In this document: one piece after another, positions 1 to 11,726 of the stretch
Numbering within the stretch: position 1 is the stretch's first letter
Layout of the letters: each line of letters opens with the position of its first letter
NCBI GenBank assembly: GCA_021234535.1
Contig: CM037835.1
Location: 62,001-126,000, forward strand
DNA from: Stichopus chloronotus
Lineage: Eukaryota > Echinodermata > Holothuroidea > Aspidochirotida > Stichopodidae
Direction of reading: 5' to 3'
DNA length: 64,000 nucleotides
Notes under the pieces: model-generated
What the model was told of the DNA's origin: nothing
What the model saw: the letters and a program-made list of their open reading frames with translations, nothing else
Databases searched by the model: none
Made by a program: the position numbers and the translations under genes

Positions 1-180
1 AAACAAGGTATATCAAGACAGAAGTTTTGTAGGTCCACCATATTGAGATGGTGTGCCCTATGTCTTTGGTGGAGATCAAAGGTCATGCATGGAACTGGAG
101 CAAAACTTTGAAAACCTTGTAACGTGATACTATATCTCAAGTTATAAAGTTTGGACCAAGTTTACACTTGATGTATGGTG
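1..180 (+). repeat. Fragment of the ~150-bp GGTCA-type repeat family
   Basis: This is one diverged unit of the repeat that forms arrays at 1790-2230, 5045-6115 and 60290-60810. It contains a 'tatctcaag' word, a stretch ending 'ggtggagatcaaaggtcat', and 'aaaaccttgtaa' just before the next unit would start. No coding signal is visible. The family is recognised only by comparison within this window. Confidence 0.6.
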
Positions 181-1400
181 TATGGTAGTGGTGCCTTAGG
201 TTTGTTCAAAATTTTGGGGTCCAAGGTCCAAATGGCCCATTTTAAGGAATCATGCAAAATGCCTTTAGGACTACAGATTGTATGCTACTACATGGTAAAC
301 TGTGTCACATTACTACTATGGTAGAGGTTCCTTCAGGTTGTTTAGGATTATTGGTCCCATATGGCCATTTTTTGAAATGATGCAAAAGTGTAGTTCTTTT
401 CTGTTTTCTATGTTTAAGATTATTGGTTCCATATGGGACCATTTAGTCCCCTTTATGAAATCATACTTTCCTGCATATTTTGCTTTATAATGTGAAATGT
501 ACGTTTGTCAAATTAGCATTTTGGAGATGGAACACAGGGTGTTCAAGATTTGGGGGTCTAAGGTCCAAATGGGCCATATGAACCATTTTATGAAATCAGT
601 GCCAAATGCCCCTCTCGTACACATTGTATGGTGTTTAGTTGGAATTGTGTCACATCACTGCTATAGCAGAGGGTCCTTCAGATCGCTCCGTTTTATTTTT
701 CCCAAAAGAGCTATATGAACCATTTAATAAAATCATGCAAAATGCTTTTTTCTGCATATTTTGCTTTACAATGTGAAAGATTTGTCATCATTGTGGTAGT
801 GGAACCTGGAGTGTTGATGTTTTTTTTTTTCCAAGGTCCAAATGGGCCATTTTATGAAACCATGCAAAATGCCTCTTCTGCTACATGTTGTATGATGGTA
901 AGTTGGAATTGTGTCACATTATGACTATGGCAGAGCTTCCTTCAAGCTGTTCAGGTTTATTGGTCGAATATAGACCATATTGACCATTTAATGAAATCAT
1001 GCAAAATGTTTCTGTTGTGTTTTGCTTAACAATGGGAAATGTTTGTCATATTAGCATTTTGGTAGTGAAACATGGGTTGTTCAGGATTTGGGTATCCAAG
1101 GTCTAAATGGGCCATTTTATGAAATCAAGCAAAATGCTTCTTCAGATTATATGGTATTAAGTTGAAATTGTGTCACATTACTGCTATAGTAGTGTTCTTT
1201 CAGGTTGTTCAGGATTATTGGTCCCATATTGGGCCATGTGGACCATTTGATGAAATTATGCTTCTACATATTTTCTTTACAGTGTAGATGGTCTGTCAAA
1301 TTAGCATTGTGATTTTGGAACCCATTGCAGTGTTCATCATTTGTGGGTCCAACTCCAGAATGGGCCATGTGGACCATAAATTACATTGTGTAAACTGATA
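181..1400 (+). repeat. Diverged tandem repeat, ~290-bp period (family B)
   Basis: About four diverged units follow one another. Each carries 'ggtccaaatgggccattttatgaa' type wording, then 'tgcaaaatgc', then 'gtgtcacattactgctat', then 'ttcaggttgttcagga'. The short open frames here (for example 302-490 and 497-718) are accidents of the repeat and lie in unrelated frames. The same family recurs inside the foldback element at 20410-21180 and, inverted, at about 26540-26960. Confidence 0.7.
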
Positions 1401-1789
1401 CTTTATCTACAGATTAAATGTTACGATAAAGAGGGTTTTTCAGGCTAGAACTATCCTAGTCGAGTGTGTTGGTGTTCTTAAGGACAAAATTGGGCCCAAA
1501 CTTTTTGGGGATGTGGTAAATTTTGGATTAACCTTGGTTAAGACTAAATGAGTACAGTTAAAGTAATCTTCATGTAAGGTACCATAGTGCCCTTCTAGTG
1601 CTACAAAAGAGGAAGGTCTGTCACAGAAGCTCTAGGGTGACTGGGATATTCAGGATATGAGGGTTCACGGTCAGAAATGGGTCATATGGGCCATTATTAG
1701 AATTGTGCAAAATGCTCCTTTTTAGTCATAATTAACATTACATCTGAGTGAGGAACCACAGTGTCCGACTCTTGTTTGGTATAAAGGTG
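1401..1789. other. Unassigned AT-rich spacer
   Basis: I see no gene, RNA or transposon end here. A few words resemble the flanking repeats ('gggttcacggtcagaaatgggtcatatgggccatt' is family-B-like), so it is probably decayed repeat. Confidence 0.4.
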
Positions 1790-2230
1790 ACCCACATTAA
1801 GTGCAAGGACCCTGTTCTTGTTGATGAAAGTCAAAGGTCAATTGAGGTTAAATAACTCGTAAAAATATTGTAAACACGATATTTCGTGAAGGAGAATTTG
1901 GAGAGATTTCTTATTTGATGGGTAAGTGTACTTTATCAAGTACAAGTAGTCTCTTGTTTTAGATTGAGGTCAATGGTCATTTGGGGTCAAGTGGGGTCAA
2001 ATAGTGGAAACATTGTAAACATACTATCTCAAGAATGGATGCTTGAACGGAACTCATATGTGGTATGTAGGGTACCTTTTGAGTACCTAAAGGCAATCGC
2101 AAATGGCAGTGGTCAAAGGTCAACATTGGTCAACAGGGGTCAAATATAGCGAAAACTTTGTAAACTTGTTACCACAAGGGAGGGAGGGAAGCTTGTCCTG
2201 ACATCAGATTTGTTATTTAGGAGATAGTGG
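1790..2230 (+). repeat. ~150-bp GGTCA-type repeats, about three diverged units
   Basis: Successive units contain 'gtgacccacattaagtgcaagga', 'gatgaaagtcaaaggtcaattgaggt', 'aaatattgtaaacacgatat' and 'ggtcaacattggtcaacaggggtcaaat'. The order and spacing match the larger array at 5045-6115. The 61-residue frame at 1964-2149 is repeat sequence and not a gene. Confidence 0.6.
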
Positions 2231-3755
2231 CAAGTGTAATTTTCATTATAAATGCATAGATTATATTTCTTGGCTCAGGCAATTTGGCTCAAACAAGAGC
2301 AAATCTATTTGACAACATATGCACGTGGAATTCCATAGACAAGAACCTTGGACATGTAATATATGTAGGTGTGCATGTTAAGTTATGATAGACCTACCTA
2401 TCAGTCACTATCTTCAGGTGAAAGATGTTGTTGTGTATATAGTTGTTGCAACATTGCAATTTTGACACAATAAATTACTGAATCATTTTCATGACCAAGT
2501 ACGTTGCACATCCTCATTAATGAGCAAATGTCAGATTCAAGATACTCGTAACTGAATCATCGAAACCGCAATTCCTTTTGGCTTTCTGGTTCTAAAAGAT
2601 AGTCATATATGTGAATGGTAACCCAGGTAATTGTCACATGTTTACGATTTGCTTTGAATGATTTTCGTATCTGTCAGCAACCTATAATTCTGAAGTACCT
2701 AACTACTTTTCCATATAACTGTCAGAGCTGTGAGTGATATTTATTTTTAAGCAACCTTCACAGTTTGAAATGATTCTAATTTCATTACAGTTGTATGTAC
2801 TACAATTCATTTCTTCTGCAGATTGATCCAGCTTTATTCACTGCTGAAACAGAAACATAAGATCTCAACTCGTATGAAGCTGAATGCATGCGAACTGCCC
2901 TCTCATATAACCAGTAAAACTATATCTTTTATTTTCTGGTAATCTTTTTTATATGTGTACCTGCAGTGTGAAGGACAATTGTAAACTTTACTAACTTTAG
3001 TAGTTTATCTTCTAGTAGCTCTATACAGACTTTGCTAGTTGTTCTTTCAACTGTTATAATTACAGTATTCAATGAGATATCATTCTAGTAGCTGCTGTAG
3101 ATATTAAGTAGTTTCTCCTATTTTGCAAGCTATGCAACTCTATATATACCAACTATACAAATTTATAATAACATAATTTTTCAGTGTCATTTTGTATGTT
3201 GCCTGATAGGAAGATTGTTAGATTGTTGATTTATGGTCTTCCAGCTGCATCTTTTGCTTTGTTTTGCTGTACAAATTGTGACAATTGTCAGTTTCATAAA
3301 ACTCTTAGCTTTGTTATTTAATCATCCACATCTTCACCATGTAGATGATTTAGTTTGTAAGAGGAGAAGCATCAATACCATTTAAAGTGTAAGATATTGG
3401 TACACAGAATACAAAATTCAAAGAAAATATACAAGGATAATAGAAGTGGACTTGAATTACTTAGTATCATGTTGAATTTGTACAAAGATTGCGTGATTTG
3501 TGTTTGTGTACTGCTGTCTAGCTACAAGGCCAGGGTCCCTTTTCCATATGGGGAAGGTGTAATGGTGTTTTTAGATCCACAGCTACAGTATGTAGGGCTA
3601 AGGCCAGTGTCCTTCTTTCATATAGGGAAGGTGCAATGGTGGTTTGAGACCCACTGCTGTGTAGGACCATACATAGCATTTTTTCCATATTGTCATTGTG
3701 AAGCTAGATGTTGCCTTACAGGATCACATAATGTCATTTTTGGTTTGGAAGTCAT
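2231..3755. other. AT-rich DNA without recognisable gene
   Basis: I see no supported exon, RNA gene or transposon coding sequence. The only item of note is a degenerate copy of the CCTTTTGGCTTTCTGG hairpin motif at 2572-2590, reported separately. Confidence 0.5.
2566..2591 (+). repeat. Degenerate copy of the AAGCC-TTTT-GGCTT hairpin motif
   Basis: The sequence 'aattccttttggctttctgg' followed by T matches the end of two cleaner copies at 4951-4978 and 63289-63316. The left arm of the hairpin is eroded. It lies just downstream of a ~150-bp repeat array, as the copy near 63.3 kb does. Confidence 0.4.
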
Positions 3756-3822
3756 TACCTTTGTAATCACATGGATGTGTTTGTATATGTATGTGTGGGT
3801 TTGTGCATGTATGTGTGTGTGT
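3756..3822 (+). repeat. GT-rich microsatellite
   Basis: An imperfect (TG)n/(TATG)n tract, 'tgtatgtgtgggtttgtgcatgtatgtgtgtgtg'-like in composition. It lies inside a 159-residue chance frame (3397-3876) that has no family signature and a low-complexity tail. Confidence 0.7.
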
Positions 3823-4944
3823 AACAGCAATCACATTGTCACTCTAGTTTTTGAAGGGAAGCGACGAGATTGGTGAAAGTTTGTGGGTAGGCCATATAAA
3901 GATCTTGGCTGGAATTGTTTTTGTGTGGGTCAAAGGTCATATGAGTTCATGAGCAGCCTGTACATAGACAAGGTATGTTTTTCAAGGAGAAGTAGCCCTG
4001 CACTTTACAGGTGGTGTTAAGGTGCAGTACATAAAGACCTTTGTTGGGTTTGGTTTTGTGTAAGTTGAAGGTTATTTAGGTCACTAGGAGGTGCAAAATG
4101 TTAGCACTCAGATGGCACTTTTTTTTTCTCTTCTTGTTGGTAAACAAGTATATGGTGTTTATACCGGCATTCACAGACCATCGATACTTTGAAATCTTTT
4201 ATAAAATTTAGTTAGTATTTTTAGTCTTATAAATTTGAATTCTCTGATTTTAAATGCTGTGCACAACAAAAAGCAATACTTACCTTTATAGTCCTCTTGT
4301 TATGAATCTATTGCTATTTACTGAGCTGTTTTGATAGTTATAAGCACATAATTCCCCCAAAACAAGCAATTGGTGTTTGATTTTGCTTCACTATAAGATA
4401 CAATTTCTGGCATACAGAGAGAATTCTTTTAGCCTGAAAAGTGACCATTGACCTCTGAGGTCACTGAGACAGGTATTATCAATTCCAGAGGGATCTTCCT
4501 ATGAGAGATTTTTTACTCCAAGATACCATCAGATAGTAGTTATATTTTGGATATATCCAGAAAGGGAAAGGCAGGCTGTAGTGAACTGACTTCAAACTTT
4601 CAAAGATACATCTTGTAACTGTAATATCAATATATACCATTTGTTGGCTGCAGAATTCTTGTCAATCCATTTTGAAAACCTGAAAGGACATTGGAGGAAA
4701 ACCTGTGTAAATAATGTGAAATTTCAAACTTTTACACTAGAACTAGTAACAGGATAATATACAGTAATTAAACCTGTCTTACTGCTTTCATTACTTTCAA
4801 GTAGTTGTGATGATTCAGTTTTTGCCACATCACCTGGTATGCTGCATACAGAAAAGAGCAGTGCTTGAATTGAGATGGGGTGTCACACTAAATTTCTCTG
4901 GGGCACAGTATCTTAGGAGGGCATTTGGACATTCAAGTATAACA
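3823..4944. other. Intergenic DNA with scattered GGTCA-type repeat words
   Basis: From about 3895 to 4100 there are diverged pieces of the ~150-bp family ('gggtcaaaggtcatatgag', 'tgtaagttgaaggttatttaggtcact'). The remainder, to about 4945, shows nothing recognisable. Confidence 0.45.
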
Positions 4945-4950
4945 ATGCAC

Positions 4951-4978
4951 GGAATCACTAAGCCTTTTGGCTTTCTAG
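4951..4978 (+). repeat. Hairpin motif AAGCC-TTTT-GGCTT ending CTAG
   Basis: The text reads GGAATCACTAAGCC, then TTTTGGCTTTCTAG, then T. The arms AAGCC and GGCTT can pair around a TTTT loop, and the copy ends CTAG before T. A short hairpin followed by CTRR at an insertion before T is the signature of Helitron 3' ends. That reading is an inference, because no 5' TC end was located. Confidence 0.4.
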
Positions 4979-5044
4979 TCAGGGTTAAGGTTCACGGAGC
5001 AAACACAAGACAAAGTTCAATGCAGTCCTTACTCCATTTGTAAT

Positions 5045-6115
5045 GTCAACTTGTACGTGTACATGTGTGTTTGTGAGGCCTACCTTGTAAACACATTATC
5101 TCAAGAAGTGAGCTTTGACAGATCTGAAATTTAGTACATGGGTGTGCCACATAAAGTGCAAGAAACCTATTGTTTTTGGTGGAGGTCAAGGTCATTTTGA
5201 GTTAACAGGGGTCAAATTGTGAAAAATTTGTGAACAAAATATCTCACGAGTACGGAGCTTGGATCAATCTAATAACGAGTACGGAGCTGTACCACGGTAG
5301 GTACAAGATCTGTATTAATTTTGGTGAAAGTCAAAGTTCATTTGAGGTTAACATGGGTCAGATTGTGCAACATAGCATTGTAAACATGTCAAGAGGGAAA
5401 GCTTGGACATATCTCATAGTAGTGTCTAGGTATATCTTATGGAACACAATAAACCTATTGTTTTTAGTTTTTTAGTGGAGCTCAAGGTCATTTGTGGTCA
5501 ACACTGGTCAAAATGTGAAAACCTTGAAAGTACAAATGTCTTTAGAAGGGGAGACTGGACAAATCTCTTACTTGGAACGTAGGTGTACCACATTGAATGT
5601 AAGATACCTCTTGATCTTAGTGGAGGTCATTTGAAGTCAACAGGGATCAAACCATAAAACTTTGTAAACATGATATCTCAAGAAGGGAATTAAGCTTGGA
5701 CAAATCTCACATTTGGTATGTAGGTGCACCATGTTAAGTACAAACAAAATTCAAAGGTCACTTGAGATCAACATGGGTCAAATTGTGATAAAATTGTAAA
5801 TGCAATATCTCAAGAAGGAAAGCAGATCTCTTATTTAGTATGTAGTTATGTCTCATTGATTGTCCAAGAATTCCATTGTCTTTGATGAAGGACAATGGGC
5901 ATTTGAGGTTAACAGAGTTACATTATGAAATTCTGTTACACATCATATCTCAAGAGGGGAAGCTTATGGATGTCATATTCATTGTATAGGTGTATCTCAT
6001 AGAGTGAAAGAAGCCAATGGTTTTGAGTGGAGGTCAAAGATCATTCAAGGTCAACAGGTGTCAAATTTCAAAAACCTCGTAGACATGATCTCAAGACTGA
6101 AAACTTTTACATATC
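5045..6115 (+). repeat. Main array of the ~150-bp repeat, about seven units
   Basis: Units begin near 'ttgtaaacatgatatctcaagaaggg' wording, continue with 'cttggacaaatctcat', 'gtaggtgtaccacatt', 'tgcaagaaacctattg' and 'tggaggtcaaggtcatttgaggt', and end 'caacaggggtcaaattgtgaaa'. Units differ by substitutions and small indels, so the array is old. All open frames inside (for example 5230-5475) follow the repeat and are not genes. Similar dispersed arrays are known in echinoderm and mollusc genomes, but I cannot name the family. Confidence 0.75.
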
Positions 6116-7779
6116 TCATATTTCATAAAGCATAGATAGCTTGTGACATATCCAAAGCTATTGTCAAATTGCCTTACAAAGCGATGAAAGAAGAGTCAGA
6201 ACATTGGTTGAATGTTTCTACATTTATTTTTGACAGAAACTATCAATAATTGGTGTACATATGAGAGAAAGTATTACTAATTCATGTATATGCTGACAAC
6301 AAACTATTTCTACACTTCTGTATACACTTCTGTGTTCATGACTGACTGTGTCTTACACAGTTCATCCGCAGTGAGTGAGGGAGATCTATTCTCAGTCACC
6401 AAGTGACAAGGACTAGAAAAATTCAGCCATTTTATAGAATTTTAGACTAATTCAAAATTTAAAAAACATTGCCCATTTTGCCTTTGCTAATAGTGAAAGA
6501 ATAGTTAAACAATTGGTGATTTTTTACATAAGCTGATAAGTTTGGCCAACCAGTGTGCCCCCCCCCCCCCCCCCAGAAAGGTATCATTATCAATTGCACA
6601 ACACTGGCAAACAAAGAATATCATTAGCAATTTGGCAGGTTTACTTTTCTGGACTAAATGTCTGGTTTCCAGGAGTTTGTCACTCCAGCAGGAATTACCT
6701 GAGACATTGAGCATGAGTATTAAGCAGGAGAGGGTATGTAAGTGCACATCCAAATAAAATAGCCATCAACTTTGGTCTTTGCAGAGAATCAAATACAGTA
6801 TAATAAAGAGAGCAGATTGGATAAATTTATGAAAAAATGAGGGTGTTTCCTTCCCAGAAATACCTTGTAAACTTGTTCACTTTAATTTCAGATTCAGAAA
6901 ATAATCCTTGTAGTCTGGTCATCAAAACCAGTCCTGCATTTGTGCACTCTGATTATATGATCATGTGAATGATCAGTTTGTGAATCTTTTCCTTTTACAA
7001 AGCATGACATGATATGTGTGTATGACATTTCATAGTGCTCAAGCTTCTGTAGTTATCTAGGTATCCTATGAACCAAGTGCAATAGTTGTAGCATTATTTC
7101 ATGTTGTAACCTTCATAAATATTTGTCAGCTGACTGTTTAATAGAAATCATACTTCATGTTTTACACAACACTAAAGTTCAGAATGAAATAAAATACAAC
7201 CTTTGTTACCCTGCTTGTAACATTCTGTAATCATTAATAGTCTTTTTTTTTCTTTTGTGGGTTCTAAAGTTTGCAGCATGAGAAGCATTTACAACTGCAG
7301 AATACACTGCCCCTAAACCCTCACCACTGAGACCTGGAGGCACTTGTGGTCAGCTAGCTGGCAACAGAACAGCCTGCGTAACACGTCTCTGGATGCTACT
7401 CCGTATAGCAATAAGCTGAACAAAAACTCATCCAATACACAGCATGCATTGTCTGTTCTTCTCAAATTTTCTACATGAATACCTCATAACATCAAAGGCA
7501 GTGTGGGGTATAGTCAGAGGTCAAACTTGTTCCCTGATCTTTGCCTTTCAGAGTTTTGGCATTCACTCTTCACACAATGCAGAAACAAGGAATCAGTAAA
7601 TGCTTCATTGAGCAGAAACCTCCTCAAATAATGACTGTTAGATGTTCAGGTTGCAGTGTGCCTCATTCTCCTTGAGGTGGTAATATGTAATCAAGCAGAG
7701 GATGAACATCTAGCAGACTTAAGCAGCAACAGTTTCATCTTGAGTAGTAACATACAGAGTAAAGTCAATTGTTTTCATC
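6116..7779. other. Unassigned DNA with a poly-C tract
   Basis: There is no supported gene. A run of 17 C residues lies at 6558-6574 and creates chance open frames on both strands (6505-6757), which are rejected. The rest is AT-rich. Confidence 0.5.
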
Positions 7780-8040
7780 CCTGTGACTCCACTCAAGATT
7801 GCAATTTTAGAGGATTTTGGAATACTTTCTGAACACTACTGTGGACAAGATGATGTGCCTTGATAAACAACCACAGGGACTGTGATCGTGACACCACTCC
7901 AGATTTCAGTCCCAGTGGATGCAAAACACTTTCTGAAAACTAAATGTATAAGTTGTATCTTGTTAAACCACCACCAGGGACTGCCACTACGAATCTACTC
8001 CTAACTGAAGGCTCAGAGGACTTTGATTACTTTCTAAGTT
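7780..8040 (+). repeat. Diverged tandem repeat, ~115-120 bp, two to three units
   Basis: Repeated words are 'gtgactccactcaagatt' / 'gtgacaccactccagatt' / 'cgaatctactcctaactg', 'actttctgaa', and 'ccaccaccagggactg' / 'caaccacagggactgtg'. The units are clearly related but well diverged. A similar 'caccaccaccaggga' word appears at about 26800. Confidence 0.55.
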
Positions 8041-8261
8041 GAGCAATGATGAATATCATGGGTTAAAAGAAAGATACCCTAGTGAGTAAAGTGAGTATCC
8101 TAAATTTGAGGTTAGGGATACAAAACAATAGCTTAGTGAGATTTAAGACAGTCAGAGAGAGGACTATAGTCATGAACATAGATATTTGCCACATAGATAT
8201 TGGTCTGTCCGTGAGAAGAGGCTGTAGTTCACCACATACTTCTGAGAGGTACCCCACTCCC

Positions 8262-8396
8262 ATTTGATGTTCAAATTTGGGATATCTTTTGGTTGGGACA
8301 ACATTGATGTAGGCGATTGTGAAAGACGAACAAATCTATTTCAAAATTGCTATATTTGGCAACAAGTGTCCCATCTTTTTGTCCAGGCTTGTAGAG
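8262..8396 (+). mobile_element. MITE fragment related to the CAATCTTGGACAAAAT family
   Basis: The segment 'ttcaaatttgggatatctttt...ttgggac' matches the element at 57797-57980. Its right end, 'gtgtcccatctttttgtccaggcttg', is a relative of the terminal repeat of the MITEs at 31197, 32992 and 40781. I could not find a matching left end, so it is probably truncated. Confidence 0.4.
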
Positions 8397-9099
8397 TTTT
8401 GTCAAAGATTGAAGCTATGAATTCTGGCACAGAACCCAGTCCCCAAGGTCGTAACTTTGATACATATGGAGCTATGAAAGTTACTCATATAGGCTCTGTA
8501 GCTCTCATGATCGTAGATATGATTCACAAGGAGCTTGTAAAGGATACCCACCTAGATCCTGTAGCCCACAGAGTCGTGGTTATGATCGCTTTGTGAATCA
8601 GAAAGGTCAGTCATACCAACAGGTTTTGTTTCCCTTTCGATAGACGCGATCAAAACTCTGCTGTAGCTAGGTTGTCAAGTCCCATACACTATTCAGATAG
8701 ATTCATGAATAGCCATACATGATCAAGTTAACAGGTCCAGTTTGATGTACTGTAAATTCTAATTAGGGAAAGTAATGACAGTTGCTGATGGTGACCGACC
8801 ACCAACTTCATTTCATGATAGGCCAAATTCTGCACCGACTCCGCTGCTGCAATTGATGGTTTCAAGTCATTAACTTTAGTAAAACTCTGGCTCGAAGAAG
8901 AGAAAAAAAAAATGAGGAAAAAAATGAGGTAGGGATCTCCGTAAGTAAATTAATATATTGAAAAAAAACAGCTTTTCAGTAACTGGAATATTGAAAAAAC
9001 GGCAAGTACTTTCTAAGTGGAGAAACATGCACAAAATACTACTTACTGTATTGTACAAAATGACGGTACTCACATCAAACGAATGGATTATGAAGTAAC
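8397..9099. other. Unassigned DNA
   Basis: No supported feature. The 110-residue frame starting at 8264 runs through the MITE fragment into this stretch and has no recognisable domain. A-rich tracts occur at 8905-8970. Confidence 0.4.
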
Positions 9100-9262
9100 C
9101 AGTTGCGTAGCCAGGATTATTTAACAAGGGGGGGGGGGGGCAAACATGCCGAAAGACTATCAAAGCAGAGTGCCACCATCGGTTGGCGAGGACTTACAGA
9201 AAATTTTGAAATATCGCAACTCCTCAGATAGCTGGAAAAGGCATTTCCCAGGCTTGTAAGTA
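9100..9262 (+). mobile_element. hAT-like transposon left end with poly-G
   Basis: CAGTTGCGTAGCCAGGATT starts at 9100 and is followed by a G run at 9129-9140 and the word 'gtgccaccatcggttggcgaggact'. CAG-GGCG-AGCCAGG is a common start of Tip100-like hAT elements in animals (established knowledge). The same internal word recurs near 44370 and 45020. No partner right end was found, so this is a partial copy. Confidence 0.5.
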
Positions 9263-10000
9263 GAGTTTAACCAGTCGTTAATTTGAGCTATCGTTTGAAA
9301 TAAAATGTTTACTTCGATAAATAATGAGCAAATGGCAGAAAGATCAGAAAGTTTCCAAATAAACTGCAGAGACGTAACAAGTTTCTCGGTGTGGGGTTGG
9401 GACAAAGTCGACAAATCATCTCCATTCTTGACCGCCTTCTTAGTTGCCTACGTAGCAGACTGTAGGGTATATTCCTTATTCAGTCACGGTGGTTTGTGAG
9501 GCTTTAAAGGGGGACTGAAAAAGCCGAGTCCACTCTGCGGGGTACCTTCCTAGTGGCTCTGGTATAAGGTGAGGAGGGTTTGTATGTGGGTAAATTTGTT
9601 AAATTTAGGCCGATTAGTGGGGATGATGATCAACTGCTGATAAAAAATTTATCCAAGGGAACATTTTCTACATGCCCAGCTGGATCAAACTGAGAAACAT
9701 GAAACAATCTCAATCATGACTGTAACTTGAGAAAAAGTATAAACGTCTTTACAATAGATGTTAATCAACAAAATGTACACTGTCCAACTATAATATAAGT
9801 CTTAGCTGGATAACTATGGGCTTATTTTAAAATCCAAAGTGGAGACGTCTATGAGGTTTTTTTTTTAAAGTTTCAGAACCTTGTCAGTATCCATGGTGTT
9901 TACCGACTCCCGTTCAACAGAAAGAGGCATGAGGGATATGAACTGTGTTTGTGTCATAGTGGAGCGGAGTTTAGATTTAATAATCCCCATCTTTGAAAAT
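9263..10000. other. Unassigned DNA left of the LTR element
   Basis: No gene or repeat recognised. It ends at the ACTCT target duplication of the Ty3/gypsy element. Confidence 0.4.
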
Positions 10001-10005
10001 ACTCT

Positions 10006-10213
10006 TGTTGTAATGTAAGGAAGACACGGTAGGCCAGAGGCCTATCCACAGTAGAGAGGACAACGAACTCACGTACGTCTGTACGTTATAACTGTATAAT
10101 TACTTCTCCTCAATTACATATGTAAGTTACCGATACAGAGTGATGTATTATGGGTAGACTGGAATGTGGATTTATTCTTAGATCATGGATATTCATAAGG
10201 ATCGGATATGACA
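10006..10213 (-). repeat. 3' LTR (208 bp) of the Ty3/gypsy element
   Basis: On the plus strand it starts TGTTGTAATG and ends GGATATGACA. It appears base-for-base identical to the copy at 15332-15539. Read on the minus strand it contains AATAAA, a probable polyadenylation signal. The polypurine tract abuts its minus-strand 5' edge. Confidence 0.95.
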
Positions 10214-10229
10214 TCTCCCCTTTTGTTTT
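10214..10229 (-). promoter_or_regulatory. Polypurine tract of the Ty3/gypsy element
   Basis: On the minus strand AAACAAAAGGGGAGA lies immediately before the 3' LTR start TGTCATATCC. This is the expected place and composition for plus-strand DNA priming during reverse transcription. Confidence 0.85.
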
Positions 10230-10451
10230 ATTTCTAAACCTTCCTGTAGACATCGTGAACCAACGGGAGCAGAAAAGTAATGAAACTTTCAGTATTTAGA
10301 ATTAATGTTATAAGTGATACTGATTATACAGGATGAAAAGAAGGTAAACTTGAAACTGAACTTTTAAACTAGCGTCTTTAGTCTTAATTAGTCTCTTGTC
10401 TTTTTGTATGACAACATCTCTCTCTCTCCCCTCACTGAAAGTCCATCTAAA

Positions 10452-11726
10452 CTACTCTAACACGTAATCCTGTCTGAGCCAATATGGTAGCGTCCTAGTT
10501 CTAACAGGACGTCTTTCCTGGTTGGATGGTGGTTCAGGTGGTTGATGTTGAACTGGCTCAGCAAAACCAACACTAAAATCTGTGGGTACTGGCTTGGGTG
10601 GTCCACATGATTGTGTGGGAATTAGCCTGTTAACGTGCCATTTTCTACCATCACTTGTCACATAAGTAAAGTCAGATATCTTTTGTACTATCTGGATAGG
10701 ATCAGCGTACTTACTGTCCCCCTTGGAACGTGCTGTTTTCTGTATTCTGACATAATCCCCAACTTGAAATTCAACCAATTTGACATGGTTTCTATTGTTA
10801 TAATACTCCTTGTAAGATGCTTGCTTTGTGGAAACTCGATCTTTAACCGTGTCTAAATCTGTCGGTGAATTAACAGTTGTTGTCGGCGGTGAGGGTAATT
10901 TGTCAATCCCGACGATATTGAGTTTCGTTCTCATTTCATGACCATGCAATAGCAGTGAAGGTGAACAACCTGTCGTTGCATGTGGAGTAGCACGATATGC
11001 GACTAAGAACTCCAATGTAGCCATTTTCCATGCTTTACCTGTATTAAGCCAAGTCTGAACTGAATTCTTTAACACTCCATTAAACCTTTCCACTGCCCCA
11101 TTACTCTGAGGATGATATAAAGAACATTTGTAATGATGAATACCTCTTGAACTTAGGAATAATTCAAATTCTGTGCTTGTAAATTGTACACCATTGTCAG
11201 TGACTATTTCACATGGAAAGTCTTCCCTGCTGAAAATGGTTTTCAAAAAGTTAATAACTGAACTTGTGTTAATAGATGAAGTGAAACAAACCTCCGGCCA
11301 TTTACTGTGGTAATCCAGAAGGGTAATTGCATAACGACAATCCGGAGTTGCTCTTTCAAAAGGACCGACTATGTCCATAGCTAACTTCTGCCACGGTCGA
11401 GATGGTAACTCAACTGGTTGTATTGGAGCTTTGCTCTGTTTTACTGACTTATCATTAAACTGGCAAACAACACAATCTTTAATAAGCTCTTCTACCTGCT
11501 TATCTAGTAACGGCCACCAATATAGTTGTCTAAGTAACTGCTTTGTGCTTGTCATACCGTGATGCGACTCATGAGCTAACTGTAAGAATGTCTGAGTAAG
11601 GCTCTCTGGTACTACTATCTTATCTTGACGCATGACAATGTCATCGCAAATGCATAACTCATCTTTGAACCTGGCAAATGGTTTAGCCTTGTCATCCAAT
11701 TGGTTAAAGGATGGCCAACTGGTCGA
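10452..11726 (-). pseudogene. pol, integrase portion of the Ty3/gypsy element
   Basis: This is the C-terminal part of gag-pol, cut from the rest by the TIR transposon whose edge lies at 11727. The open frame itself reaches 11828, but its first ~34 residues come from the inserted transposon. Counting from that ATG, the HHCC zinc-binding motif of integrase is H86/H90 with C119/C122. The catalytic triad is D152, D211 (TDNGVQF) and E247 (NGAVERFNGVL), with D-35-E spacing typical of retroviral-type integrases. A C-terminal module with GDYVRIQ and the segment before VNRLIP follows, and no chromodomain is seen. The catalytic residues are intact, so the copy was disabled recently and only by the upstream breaks. 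Confidence 0.9.

Noticed and set aside
2572..2590. U2 snRNA 5' stem-loop because of CCTTTTGGCT
   Set aside because: Only the loop word matches. The flanking U2 bases and the branch-point recognition region are absent.
3397..3876. 159-residue plus-strand ORF
   Set aside because: It runs into a GT microsatellite, lacks any domain pattern, and its cysteine/valine-rich content reflects low-complexity DNA.
5045..6115. Possible CRISPR-like or centromeric satellite
   Set aside because: Units are long, highly diverged and contiguous, with no short identical repeats separated by unique spacers and no evidence of a megabase-scale array.
6505..6757. Overlapping ORFs on both strands across the poly-C tract
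   Set aside because: They exist because homopolymer C/G has no stops. No family signature on either strand.
8264..8596. 110-residue plus-strand ORF
   Set aside because: Its first half is MITE sequence shared with 57.8 kb; the rest has no recognisable domain.
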